A DNA stretch of 64,000 bases from Boesenbergia rotunda. Lineage: Eukaryota; Streptophyta; Magnoliopsida; Zingiberales; Zingiberaceae. The stretch covers positions 62,001 to 126,000 of the forward strand of contig JAGFNQ010002581.1 of assembly GCA_024364735.1 (NCBI GenBank), in the 5' to 3' direction. The translations under genes were made by a program, and so were the position numbers. Position 1 is the stretch's first letter; each line of letters starts with the position of its first letter. Shown here piece by piece: positions 11,597-23,032 of this stretch. The notes under the pieces were generated by a model. That model searched no databases, was not told where the DNA came from, and was given only the letters and a program-made list of their open reading frames with translations.

Positions 11597-12091
11597 CAGA
11601 GCCGGCCCCAGGATGGTCAACCTGGGGCTGGTGCACAAGGCCCCACCTGAGGTGGGGCCGCATTTTCTAAATTTTTTAAATATTTTTTAGTAGCAAGTGA
11701 ACGATAAGATTCTCTTTTATATATATATATATACAAAAATGTTTTGCTGCGGACGTGATGTGCAAACTCCCCGTGTGAACCACAACCGTGCCTGATCGGT
11801 CTGGTGACTCAGTCGCACACGCGGTCCGCACAAAGCGGTCCGCGGCAAAGCATTATACTATATATATATATAAACAAGATTATATCAAAAATTAAATTAA
11901 AACAATATAAGTATAATTTTTAAAATAGTATGTATTTTTTTAAAAAATTATCCAAAAAATACTAAGAGCATATTTTCTTCCTCCTTCGCTAACTTATGTT
12001 AATGAAATTTTTTTATAACATCATTTTATTTTTTATAAAAATATAAAGATTTTTATTTAACCGGGCCCTTCAAAACCTAGGACCGGCTCTG
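11597..12091. mobile_element. Non-autonomous hAT element with 8-bp target duplication
   Basis: The 495-bp element begins CAGAGCCGGCCCCAGGA and ends CCTAGGACCGGCTCTG, so the ends form a terminal inverted repeat of about 16 bp with mismatches. It is flanked by a perfect 8-bp duplication, ATTAAAGA, at 11589-11596 and 12092-12099. CAGAGCCGGCCC-type ends with 8-bp duplications are hallmarks of plant hAT elements. There is no coding capacity, so it is a MITE-like derivative, plausibly mobilised by a transposase like the remnant at 10584. Confidence 0.92.
11740..11856. repeat. Small palindromic-end insertion nested in the hAT element
   Basis: Inverted ends ATGTTTTGCTGCGGAC (about 11739-11754) and GTCCGCGGCAAAGCAT (about 11837-11852) bound about 115 bp rich in GCGGTCCGC-like palindromes, inside a (TA)-rich context. 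It may be a small MITE inserted into the hAT element. No clear target duplication was found. Confidence 0.5.
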
Positions 12092-12099
12092 ATTAAAGA

Positions 12100-12780
12100 T
12101 ATTTTAATAATGTTTTTATAACATTGATGTGGCACATTGAACAAAAAACCAACGATTAGATATGCTCTTAGGCTTGGGGCGAGAAAAATAATGAAAGGTC
12201 TTTAAGATATCACATTTCTAATGATTAAAATTCTAAATGAGTTTTTCCTCATGTTCTCAATATATCACATTAGTAATATAAAAATTTATTAAAATATCTC
12301 TAAAAATTAGAATTCTAAATGAGTATTTTTTTATTCAAAACATAGCATGCAATCGTATGATTTCAAATATATTACATTAATTTTAAGAAAAAAATAAATT
12401 TGAATTTTCACTACTACCTAATTTAAAAAATTTTATTTAACTTATTGATTTTATAAATTTTTCATAAATTTTACATTGGAGATTTGCTTAATGGATTCGG
12501 ATTTAAGGTGATATGAATGTTTCTTTTGGGGGACAAAATTTGCGATTTAGGTTTTTAAAGACTAAACAATGCAATCGTTAATCAGGCTCATTGCCTACTT
12601 TGGCAAGTTCCGTCAATATCCAAGAGAGCAACTAACCTAACTAGGTATACTAAGAAAATGATTGACATGACTTAAGAGGCCCACGACCGAAATCTCGGTG
12701 AGTCACTTGAGTCTAAATCGGACCTCATCTCAAAGTTAATTTGTTTTGTTAATCCAACCAAATTATATCATGAAAGTCAT
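12100..12780. other. AT-rich intergenic DNA
   Basis: No gene or clear repeat boundary is seen. The stretch is AT-rich with no open frame worth reporting. Confidence 0.5.
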
Positions 12781-12960
12781 GATAAATCGTCGGGATCACT
12801 ACAATTGTAATTTCCCATCATTTACCGTCGATCTCGACAGGTTTATCATTATCGGTGATCTCGATTGGTTCGCCGTCTCCTAATGTATAGTTTAATTTGG
12901 GATGATGATCGAAGGTCGTCGGTGGTGTCTGATCAACGATCGGACGTTAGATATGTCGTT
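12781..12960. repeat. Foldback-family repeat, copy 1
   Basis: Shares a series of blocks (GGATCACTACAATTGTAATTT; GTATAGTTTAATTTGGGATG; GATCAACGATCGGAC) with palindromic elements at 21351 and 22304. The CGATCGTTGATC-like parts are themselves near-palindromic. Confidence 0.55.
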
Positions 12961-13138
12961 GATTGACAATCAAATTTTTTACTAGTTTTTATTTTTATTG
13001 TACAAATCAATTGTCATTTTTTAATATATTATTTAAATATTTTTAAAAAAAACAATTATATAATTACGATCTCCCCTCCTCCTCTTTCCTTATTATTTCT
13101 TTTAAAGACAACAGTGTAATGATAGGGTGACTATTTAC

Positions 13139-13275
13139 TATCTTTCAATGGGGCGCAAATCCTGGAACGCTGGGCTTCTAGACTGCCCACTGCGAGCGTT
13201 TCCTGATTTATCTTGATGACCGATAAAAAAAATTCCGTGGGACCTAATCGGATTCGTCTACTACCTGATTAATAT
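13139..13275 (+). mobile_element. tRNA-type SINE, copy B (3' body only)
   Basis: Contains the SINE body (CAATGGGGCGCAAATCCTGG, GGCTTCTAGACTGCCCAC, GCGTTTCCTGATTTAT) without the tRNA-like head. It lies about 400 bp upstream of the GAUT7-like start codon. Confidence 0.7.
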
Positions 13276-13656
13276 TTTTTTTATTATTTCTATTTTTTTC
13301 CTCGTTAATCTGAAAAATCTCGTTAATCATTTCTTTTTCTTATTATTTCTTTTAGTTCCACTTTCGAAAGAAACAAATCCACATTCCAAATCGTCGGAGA
13401 GGCGAAGATTAACTCCAGATTGTCGACGTAGATCGAAATGGAGCGAGATTCGGAAGGGGTAAGAGAAATCCAGAGATCTGCTCGTTGATTGATGCGCTCG
13501 CAATCGCGATCGGAATCGTCGGGCAGCCGCGAGGGTTGTTGGAAGAGAGAAGGGAGATTTGCTCGAGGAGGAGGAGAGGGGAATCCGACGGCGATTGAAC
13601 CTCTACATTGGGAGAAGGTGCGTGAGGCTGAGACGGAGAGATAGCGGCGAAGTGAT

Positions 13657-16600
13657 ATGAAAGGCTACGGCCCCGGCGGGCTGTCCGCCGCCGCGCAGCA
13701 GGCGGCGAAGCGGAGGTGGAAGGGACAGCCAGCGGCTGTTTTCGCGCTCGTCTTCTTCTCGCTGCTCGTCCCCCTCGTGTTCCTCCTCGGCCTCCAGAAC
13801 CGGTTCCCTTCCGGTGCGTCGTTCCGTCAGATCTCTCCTCGTTAAACCATAGTCGTTCCGCCCAGATCTCGCTATAGCGAGCCGCTACCTAAGATTTCCT
13901 CCGCATCTCGCGGCGGAACATGATTCTTTCTGATCCGGTCCAGTTTGTAGCTGTGATTGGATTGTGGAATCCTTCCGTTGTCTTAATAGTATTGTCTGTT
14001 TTGAATTTGAAATGTGGTTGCTGAAGTTTTCTTATACCGTGCCTGTGATTTTCTGCAGGATATTTAGCCGATGTTCGCTCCCAGCAGGTGAGAGAATTTG
14101 TTATGATTGCGTTACCTTGGGTTTTCCGTTTTGATCTGTTGAGTTGATATCATTTTCTTTTGCATCAATATCCAGGAAAGTAACTTTGATACTTACCACA
14201 ATGTGACTCGCGAACAAGAGCAGATCTCTCCGAAGGTTCTCTACTGCTGTTTATATCTCAAGTTGACAATGATTTTTTTTTTTCATCCTATATAATACTT
14301 GGAATTCTGTATCATTATTTGCAGTTGCAACACCTTGTATAATTTCTTTGACCTGAACTTGATAGTATTTTGCTTTGCTTCCTTTAATTGTTGATGTGTC
14401 TCAAGTTGACAATGATTTTTTTTTTCATCCTATATAATACTTGGAATTCTGTATCATTATTTGCAGTTGCAACACCTAAAATTTGATGGATTGGTGGAAT
14501 TGAAATAAATAGGAGAAATGGAAGTAGGAGATAATAATTATCCAGTATATTATCCATTAATCTATGCTTGTATGTATCTGTTGATCTCCTATTACTAGAA
14601 TAATGAAGATGCTTTTGGTTATGGTAGCTACCCATCCCTATCCATAGGTAATTATAATTGGATGTAATCTCAATTATCTATATTATGTTGTCCAGTCAGC
14701 ATCCGGATGAGTAAGAGCTGGAATTCAGACATATTCTGTTTTAACTTTCTAAATAACCTTACTCCACCTATTCCAAGGTTTCATTGCTTTGGTCACTTAT
14801 GAGGTTGCTTATTCTTGTAGTCTATAATTTAGGTCCTAGATATTTTTATCGTTTAAGTTGTAACTACTGATCCATCTATGAACGAACACCTTTAATTTAA
14901 AGGTAATGCAATTTTGTTATTTTTTGTATTGTTGACTTCTAAGGGCAGATTTTCTTTAAAATATGTTTTAATTGCTTGTTTATCAGGATGTCCCTCATGT
15001 GCCTCCTCCTGCTGAGGAATTGAACAAGAGAATCAAGGAAACTCTTGTTTCATCCACATCACAACTCAAGAATTATAGTTCTCAGGCAAGGGGTGATGAG
15101 CTCAAATCAAACGGTATGTAAGGGCATTTCTATGTGAATTCTTTCTTACCTAGCATCCGTATGCTTTTTATATTCTTTTTAATCATCCTTGGCCATTGAT
15201 TTGCAGATCCTGTTAAAAGACATGCTGATGCTTCAAAAGAGCCTTCATCTGCAGATCCTGTTAAAAGACATGCTGATGCTTCAAAAGAGCCTTCATCTCC
15301 TAATACTAAAGTAGGTTTTTGACACCTTGAGCAATTCCAGAATATTGTTTGACATACCAAACTAACTACTTGAATATGGTAGCAACATGTAGTAAATCTG
15401 GAAGATGATTATTTGTATGCTAAGTGAAGTGCTATTTTTCTTGACATAAATGTGTTGAATTTACCTTATCTCATCCTTTCACTTATAGACTACTAATTTA
15501 GCTCATTATGCTAGATGGTGTGTTTTTTATACTTCTCTTAGACTGCCTAATTACTGTTATTTTTCCAGATTGGTGTAGGAGATGGAAAGCCGAGCCATGA
15601 TACAGTTTTGAGTGTATATGAGACTGACAGCTCTTGTGAACATGAATTCGGAAGCTATTGTCTTTGGTCCAGAAAACATAAACGTGTTATGAAAGATTCT
15701 ATTGTCAAGAGACTCAAGGATCAGCTTTTTGTGGCAAGAGCTTATTACCCTAGCATCGCAAAAATTCAAGGAAAGGAAACCTTAACTCGTGAATTGAAAC
15801 TGAATATTCAGGATCATGAGCGCATGCTTAGTGAAGCAGTTTCTGATCTTGATCTACCACTGCTGTGAGTATTTTCTCATAAAACTTGAAATTGATGGAC
15901 ATCTTTGTTTGTTCTTGATAAAATCAGCCAAAAACTCTTAAAATTCCTTTGATTGTTTTGAAGACGACCATTTTAGTGGCCCACCCTTCTTAGTTATGTC
16001 GGAGCCAACTAAGAATATTGGTGAGACTTAGAGGAAGTTCTAATCAAATGGCTGATAATAGTTTTTTCAATTATTGGAATCACCCTGAGCTCTTGATCGA
16101 TTAGCATAATATACTATTTTGACATAGGTGGCCCCTTTCTCATCACGCGAATACACATCTTAGATATAGTAATATCTTATTAAGAGCAGTCTCATGATAA
16201 AATAATTAGTTTATTAAATATTTAGATTTTGGTTGGCTTTCCAGTTGTTTTGCCTTAGAAAAGCTTCTACACATCTTTACCCCACCCTAGGTCCATTAAA
16301 CAAAATGCCATCTCTGCCTGGACCTAGAACAAAATCCTTGAGTTTTTCCCTATGCCTTCTTTCCTCACCCACCCTCAATAACTTTACGATTAGGAAAGGA
16401 CTGAGAATATGTCTAAGTTAGTGAGGACAAGGATTAAGGGTGTACATGGCCCCCTTTGAGGCTAACTTCAAAGGAAATGAGAATGTGGCTAGTTAGAAGA
16501 GGTTGGGAAAGGATATTGTAATGTTGCTGGAGTACTGCAAGGGCAGGTTTGACTGGAGTAAATAGGGAGGATAAATGCAATCCCATAGTCTAAACAGAAT

Positions 16601-19600
16601 GGGGAAGAGAGAGAATGGAATTAGTGTGCCAAGGCTATTGCAGATACATGTAAAGCCAAAGCTGCCTATGATCGAGTGATTTGGCTATAAGGGGAAGTTG
16701 CTAGCTGAACTTTTTTCAAGCCTTATTTCTCTGTATCCACGAGGAGCGAGAAGTTGAAAGAGCTAGTGGAAGAGGATTTCAAAGGAAGTGAGGAAGAGAA
16801 CTGGGAGGGTGATGCAAATAAATAAAGTGGTTCAAGTAAAATAGATTGATTTTGGTATCTGAGTTAATATTTTTTTTTATTTTTCTGTATCTTTCCAAAC
16901 TATTCATAATCTCTGTTTTTTTCCCTATTCCTTAGAGTTGGTATAGTATAATTATTTGGATTATAGAATCTTATAAGGCTTCAGTCTATTGTTCGAGATA
17001 GTATTCATGTATACTTGTTCCTCTTGTCCTTGGTCACCGACTCACCGACTGAGGCATATAACCTTGTGGTGCATCCTAGCAAAATTAGAGGCAGAGGAAG
17101 GGTGAGTAGGAAGTTGTGAATATTTCAGGAGTAAATTACAGTAAGTTGACAGGGAAAATAAGGAGGTAAGAATGCATTTAAGGCCTTGTTTACTTTGGCA
17201 AAGTAGATGTGGGATCAGCAGTGACGGATAAGGAACAGAATTATGGAAGCCCCTTCTGCTATTTTCTATGTGCAAAATTTGTGTGGGAGAGGTGTCTAGG
17301 AATTCACTGTCAATTTTCCGTGCCAATTGTTTTGCTCAAAATGTGGTGGATGCAAAGAAGAGAAAGAAGGGGATGGGAAATGTCCATTCTACCCATGCAA
17401 TCTCATTGAAATTATACGCAAATTGGAGGGATTTTGTAGATCTTCTTGCTGCTTGTGCAAGAAGCTAAATTCTCAGCTCTGCTTTTTGATCATTGTTCAC
17501 CTTTTTTGATATCCATTATTTGTTGAACCATATGTGGTTGGAAGGAAATAGCTGCCATCATTGACGAGCGAGCACGGTGATGACTGCAGTATATCGGATA
17601 GGCAAGGAAATGACAAGGAGAATCTCATTGGGTGGCGAGCTGAAGTGGATGAGGCATGGCTTTGTTTGTCCTCAATGAACAATATTTAATCTTCTTTCTG
17701 TGCAATTTTGGCATAACTATTTTGGTGGGACGAATTCCATGATTACCATTATGCTTTCCAAGTGAACAAAACAAAGGATAATTGGCAAAAATGGCTTAAA
17801 TTTGAAAGCTAACGGACGCCATTTCCAAAAGGGGGGGAGACCCAAATGAAAGTTGTCACATCGAAGGGGGGGAGACCCAAATGAAAGTTGTCACATCATG
17901 TGTAGGACTACTTTTGTTTTTTTTTTCCTTTTATTTGTCTTTTCTGAAAAAAAAACACTTTTTCTTTATATATGATTTGTTTTACAGTTTAAAATTTCGC
18001 ATCATATCGGAGTTTCAATTTATGACCCGAACTATTCCGTTTCGGTATTTTTAAATATAAAATATATTAATTTAAAATAAAATTTTTAACTTGAGTATTA
18101 AAAAAATATTTAAAAAGTTAAAAATAAAATAGTTTTTTTTTTAAAAAGTATGTGATCACGGTGCTCCCTCGGGTTTGTAGAGGTCGTCATGGGATCGCGG
18201 CGCCCCGCGGTCACATGGTGCCAGTGTTGGTGCTGGATGGTGGACAAAATGGTAAATTTCGTCCATTTCGTCTAGCACGATACGAAATTTTAAACCATTA
18301 TTTAGTTTATAGAAAAAACACAGGGATTGCCATTAGACTTGCTATGGAATGCTAATTAGGGCTTCCTGCTTGCTTCATTGTTTCCTTTAAGTGATATTCT
18401 CATTTGTGTGAGAATATTGATGATGTCAAGAATAAATTGAGCCTAAAAACAAGCTTAGCATAAGAGTACTTTGTTTGTAGAGCATTTAACTTGAAGTAAA
18501 CTGTTATGCGAATATCATAATTGGGATGCTCTCTTGTTCCAAGAGATGGTTTATATGGATTGCATGAAACCCTATATCTCCATTTGTCTTTCATGAGATT
18601 AATCCATTGGAAATCTTATGAAAATTTTGCATTTCCTTTCTATTTTTCTCTTGCCATTTAGATCCAATCATTAACATATTCTCTTTCTAGTGTGGAGAAG
18701 AAGATTGCAAATATGGACGAGGTCATTGCAAAAGCTAAGTCATGCCCTGTTGATTGCAATAATGTTGATAGGAAACTCAGGCAGATACTTGATCTTACAG
18801 AAGATGAAGCTCATTTTCATATGAAACAAAGTGCATTTTTATATCAGCTTGGTGTCCAGACCATGTCTAAAACTTTTCATTGTCTTTTAATGAGGTTAAC
18901 AGTAGAGTTCTTCAAATCTCCACCATCTAATGTGGAGCATATATCTGCTTCTAAAAGTGTCAATCCAAGTTATCTGCATTATGTCATCTTCTCAAGAAAT
19001 ATACTAGCAGTATCGGTCACTATCAACTCTACCGTGACAAATTCTAAGGTTTGGCATTTGATCCTGTTCTTCTGTGATTCTCTTTTGAAGATTTTTCTTC
19101 CATAATTTTTAATGACTTCTCTCCTGTGTATTACAGGAATCCAATAGCATCGTCTTTCACGTGATAACGGATAAACAGAACTTTTACTCTATGAATCATT
19201 GGTTTGTCAGACACTCGTATGGAAATGCAACCGTTCACATTATGAACTTTGATGAGTTAAAATCCAATCATGTTTCCAACTTAGAATTTGGAGAGATGTC
19301 AATGTCAGAGGAGTTCCGAATCTCTAGTCACACTACTTCACTACAAACCCCTTTGCAGATGGGAACTAAATACCTCTCCGTATTTGGTCATTCCCACTTT
19401 CTTCTTCCCAATATGTTCAAGAATCTAAAGAAGGTGGTTCTTTTGGACGATGATGTGGTTGTTCAAAAAGACATATCCTTTTTGTGGAACCTTAATCTAG
19501 GTGGAAAAGTAATCGGCGCTACCGAGTTTTGTGGAGTAAAACTGGGTCATCTGAGATCAAATCTGGGCACAGCAGTGTATGACAGTAATGCTTGTGCCTG

Positions 19601-20142
19601 GATGTCTGGCGTAAACATAATTGATTTGGAGAAATGGAGAGAACTTGATATTACTGGAGTTTATGGAAGGATTGTCGATCAGGTAATTGCCAGGGATTAG
19701 AAATTGTTTCTTGTAATATCAATAACCATTCCAGTTTCCATAGTCCTATTTTTAGTTTCAGGCTGTACTGGCATAGAATTCTTGGTTATTTTTTCCCAAA
19801 TTAGGAACATTCAAAATGCATCTGTCTAACTTTTTTTTTTCTTTCCTTGCCCCATGACAGTTAAAACAGGAAAATGAGGCACAGTGGAGAGCTACCGCAC
19901 TTCCTGCAAATTTACTTTCTTTTCACGGTCATATATATGCTCTCGACAATTCTCTAGTTCAGCAAGGGCTCGGCCATGATTACGAAGTCTCTGAGGACTC
20001 TGTGAAGAATGCAGTGGCATTGCATTACAACGGCAACATGAAGCCTTGGCTCGATTTAGCCATTCCCAAATACAAGAACTTCTGGAAGAAGTACCTTACA
20101 CGAGATGAGCGATATATGGAAGAATGCAATGTTAACCCATAG
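13657..20142 (+). CDS. GAUT7: GAUT7-like galacturonosyltransferase (GT8)
   Basis: Nine exons: 13657-13813, 14059-14087, 14176-14235, 14987-15113, 15207-15310, 15569-15864, 18691-19048, 19137-19682, 19861-20142. All junctions are GT-AG and the phases close, giving 652 amino acids (Arabidopsis GAUT7 is about 619). In Arabidopsis GAUT7 anchors GAUT1 in the Golgi homogalacturonan synthase complex. Seen: a basic N terminus, then a membrane anchor (AVFALVFFSLLVPLVFLLGL, residues about 28-47), a variable stem, a conserved LKDQLFVARAYYPSIAKIQG block, and the GT8 domain with LDDDVVVQKD (DxD), WMSGVNIIDLEKWRELDITG and HYNGNMKPWL, ending CNVNP. The DxD motif is present; in Arabidopsis GAUT7 is thought mainly structural, so activity cannot be judged here. 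The stem contains a perfect 16-residue tandem duplication in exon 5. Intron 6 is 2.8 kb and carries a TIR element. Confidence 0.93.
14256..14477 (+). repeat. Spaced 80-bp duplication in GAUT7 intron 3
   Basis: An 80-bp segment (TCTCAAGTTGACAATG ... GCAGTTGCAACACCT) occurs at 14256-14335 and again at 14399-14477, differing only in T-run length. It starts 21 bp inside the intron after the exon-3 donor. Confidence 0.9.
15203..15298 (+). repeat. 48-bp tandem duplication spanning the exon 5 acceptor of GAUT7
   Basis: Two perfect 48-bp copies lie at 15203-15250 and 15251-15298, each beginning GCAGATCCTGTTAAAAG. Each contains a CAG that can act as a 3' splice site (ending at 15206 or 15254). Use of the second acceptor would remove 16 residues (DPVKRHADASKEPSSA) without changing frame. 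Confidence 0.93.
17832..17897 (+). repeat. Two-copy tandem repeat in GAUT7 intron 6
   Basis: A 31-bp sequence beginning GGGGGGAGACCCAAATGAAA occurs twice in tandem (17832-17862 and about 17867-17897), close upstream of a TIR element. Nothing suggests a coding role. Confidence 0.85.
17987..18295. mobile_element. Putative MITE in GAUT7 intron 6
   Basis: GTTTAAAATTTCGCATC at 17987 is mirrored by the sequence ending at 18295 (reverse complement GTTTAAAATTTCGTATC), giving imperfect terminal inverted repeats on a 309-bp segment with a GC-rich centre. No convincing target duplication was found, so class assignment is open. Confidence 0.55.
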
Positions 20143-21350
20143 CCTCGGCCGCAAGCTCAAGTATTACTCTTGAATTGAACAGGAGACCAAAAACTTGCCT
20201 GCATTTTTGTCTGCAATTGCTGCTGAGACATCAACCAACACTTCAACCATCAAGAGTCAACCAATAAAAAAAATGAAAAAGGAGTTTTTTTTTGTCACTG
20301 CTGGTTCACAAACACTCGGAGTCGTCGCAAGAAGAAGATCTAAGGAAATCGGCTGCGAGTATACATCTGGTAAATGGCGTTTCAGGTAAGTCCACGTCTT
20401 TAGCCCGTTGCATATCATCCATTTGTTATATAGTTGGAAGAGTAGTAGGTTGGCACTTCTAACTGGATTGATGCCGTCCTTGGACCAGTGTAGATCGATT
20501 TTTTTGCCCCCCTATTGTTACCCCTAACCCTTGTTGATTCCATTTCACTCCACAATGAGGGTATATTTTGCCGTCTCACATTAGCAATTCTTTGTTACTA
20601 GTTCGACACGAGCAAGGGTTTTCATTCTCGACAAACTTGTGTCTGCTTAACTTGGTAATCAAAAACCATTTTGTATTTAAAATTTTAGTATTTGTTTCAA
20701 ACTGTTTTCACAGATTACTTGCAGTGTGCTGTGCCACATTGTTGAAGCTTTCTTGAATAGGCTTCGTTCTGTTAAGCATACTCAGCAATGAAATTAACAA
20801 TCGATTAGTTCATTTATGGATCAACTGGAGAGACAATAAATGGCATTGTTCACAGTAGGTGTGTTTGGTTTATAACTTCTTTATTTTTTTCGTATTCCTG
20901 TGGTTACATAAATCGTAAAGGAAAACAGTGAACTTTAAATAAAAAGGTTTAGTAGTTTTGGTCAAAAAATGATAGCATAGCATTTTTGTTTTAAAAATTG
21001 TTGACTAAGAGGATAAATATTCCTTATGTTTTTTCCTTGGATAAATATAGAAGAAACGATGAGTTGATCAGAGAATGAATGTCAACATTCATTCTTTTCC
21101 TTCGTGTCATTTGTCATTCATAATTCTAAAAAAGGTAACTAAAACTTCTCAAATAATAAAAAACAATAGATTTTGTTTTATAAGGTATTTAACTTTTTTT
21201 GACTTGATTAATTGATTTTTTATAATATATTTAATTTTTTAAACTGATTAATTTGATTTATAAAAAATAATCAAAATAAATTAAAAAATATTCACAAAAT
21301 CAATTAAATAGTCAACCTTCTTAATTTTATCATCCCATTAAAAAAAAAAT
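20143..21350. other. GAUT7 3' UTR and AT-rich intergenic DNA
   Basis: The sequence downstream of the TAG at 20140-20142 probably includes the 3' UTR (about 20143-20800). From 20900 on it is AT-rich. No other gene is recognised. Confidence 0.5.
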
Positions 21351-21585
21351 AATGATTGAGAGAATAAAAATGGGAAAGTGAAAATCATAATAAATGACAT
21401 GACACCTTACATACACGATCTCCAACGGGTTCACCGTGCCTCCCAAGTATAGTTTGATTCGGGACGACGATCGAAGATCGCCGATGGTGTCCAAGCGATA
21501 ATAGGACGTGTGCATGTAAAGTGTCACGTCATATCACATTATTCATTATGATTTTTATTCTTCTATTTTTACTCTCCCTATCATT
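21351..21585. mobile_element. Palindromic MITE, foldback family copy 2
   Basis: The 235-bp element's left end AATGATTGAGAGAATAAAAA is the imperfect inverted complement of its right end (...TTTTTACTCTCCCTATCATT). The inversion continues inward through AAAATCATAATAAATGACAT and its partner. The centre (GTATAGTTTGATTCGGGACG, CGATCGAAGATCGCCGATGG) is shared with the repeats at 12781 and 22304. Confidence 0.75.
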
Positions 21586-22303
21586 GTTCTTAAACAAAAC
21601 AAAAAATCTACAATGCTTGAAATTCAAATTCGAATCTTAAATATATAACCGCTTCTTAGATATCTAACCACTTGAAAAGTCTAATGGTTGCACTGTAACC
21701 TCCTCGAGAGCAACAGGCATCCTCTTTATTCAAGAAAACATAATACATCTATTATATTAAATGCGCAAAAATAAATATTAATATTTATAATTATAACCAA
21801 ACTTAAATATATTAGATAGTTTTTTTTTCAAAAACGAATTTATAATATTATTTTTATATAATTTTAATTTAAATACGTTTAATTTGAAATTCAAATAATT
21901 CGAATAAAACTTAAATTTATTCGAATTATAATTTGATCATAAATCAAGTTGGGAACAATTAATTTAAGTTGGAGTCAAAAATTTCAACGGATATAGACAC
22001 ATGACCTTCCCATCCAAAAAAAAAAAAAAAGGATAAAATAATTCTATAATTTATAGATATATATTCTATAGTCACACATCAATGATATTAAACCACTAAA
22101 CCAGATAAATGATGACATCTCTTGATTAAAAGTTTCAATTCCATTACTTTGGACCCATAACTTATATTCATCTCCTGACTTTTTTCACGAGGTACATGTG
22201 TGTGCACGTGGACACATACAGATGTGTTTACCTCTGCAAGTTATCGATTGAGATCCTCTGTCTCAAAAAATACCTATCCTGCCTGTTTCATTCCCCGACA
22301 ACG
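21586..22303. other. AT-rich intergenic DNA
   Basis: No gene is recognised. Contains AT-rich sequence with a poly-A run at about 22016-22030. Confidence 0.5.
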
Positions 22304-22565
22304 ACCAACGAGTCGTCCGATCATCGATCGGACACCATCGATGAATTTTGATCGTCGTACCGAATCAAATGATATCCTAGAAGAACGATGAATCAGCCGG
22401 AATCGCTGCAATTACAATTTCGTCGGATTCGACGGTGAATACGGCGAGATCACAATTGTGGTAATCCCGACAAGTTCACCGTACTCCTAGGATATAATTT
22501 TGTTCATGACGGCAGCCGGAGGCTGCCGATGATGTCCGATCGACGATCGGACAACTCATCGACCG
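22304..22565. repeat. Foldback repeat, copy 3 (inverted arms)
   Basis: The left arm (22304-22425: GTCGTCCGATCATCGATCGG, ATGATATCCTAGAAG, AATCGCTGCAATTAC) is the approximate inverted complement of the right arm (22437-22565: CTCCTAGGATATAAT, GATGTCCGATCGACGATCGG). Transcribed, it would fold into a hairpin of about 120 bp. Related single-arm versions lie at 12781 and within 21351-21585. Confidence 0.75.
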
Positions 22566-22911
22566 TAGTTGGAGAGCGGGAAAGACATGAGAGGCTTTTC
22601 TGAGAGAGAATCTGCCCTCGCAAGTTATGTTCCCGTGTCCAGTGCATGTAGAACTAGTATTAAACCCTGCGTGATCCTACGATATCCAAAGGGGCTTTCA
22701 TGTAGGACTTGTAAGCAGGCCATTGACAAGAGAGAAAATACAACAATTACCGCTCCAAATACCTCACATTTTACATTACCAAGTTCTCAAATTTAGTTAC
22801 TATATATGGCAATGGACAAAACTGAAGACAAAATAAAGATCCCTAAGTTTCGATATTTACAAATTAATTTATAAAAAAGGCTCCCCCAAGCAAATTAACA
22901 ATGGAAAGCCT

Positions 22912-22951
<40 letters not shown>

Positions 22952-23032
22952 AAGCCAGGCTAAGCAATACCTAGGGCTGCCTCCAAACTTTACAGCTACA
23001 ATGTCTGCATAACCATCAACTGTACAAGTGAG
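22566..23032. other. Spacer and probable 3' UTR of the bZIP gene
   Basis: Includes a (TA)n run at about 22916-22946. The 22800-23032 part probably holds the 3' UTR of the minus-strand bZIP gene. Nothing else is recognised. Confidence 0.5.
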
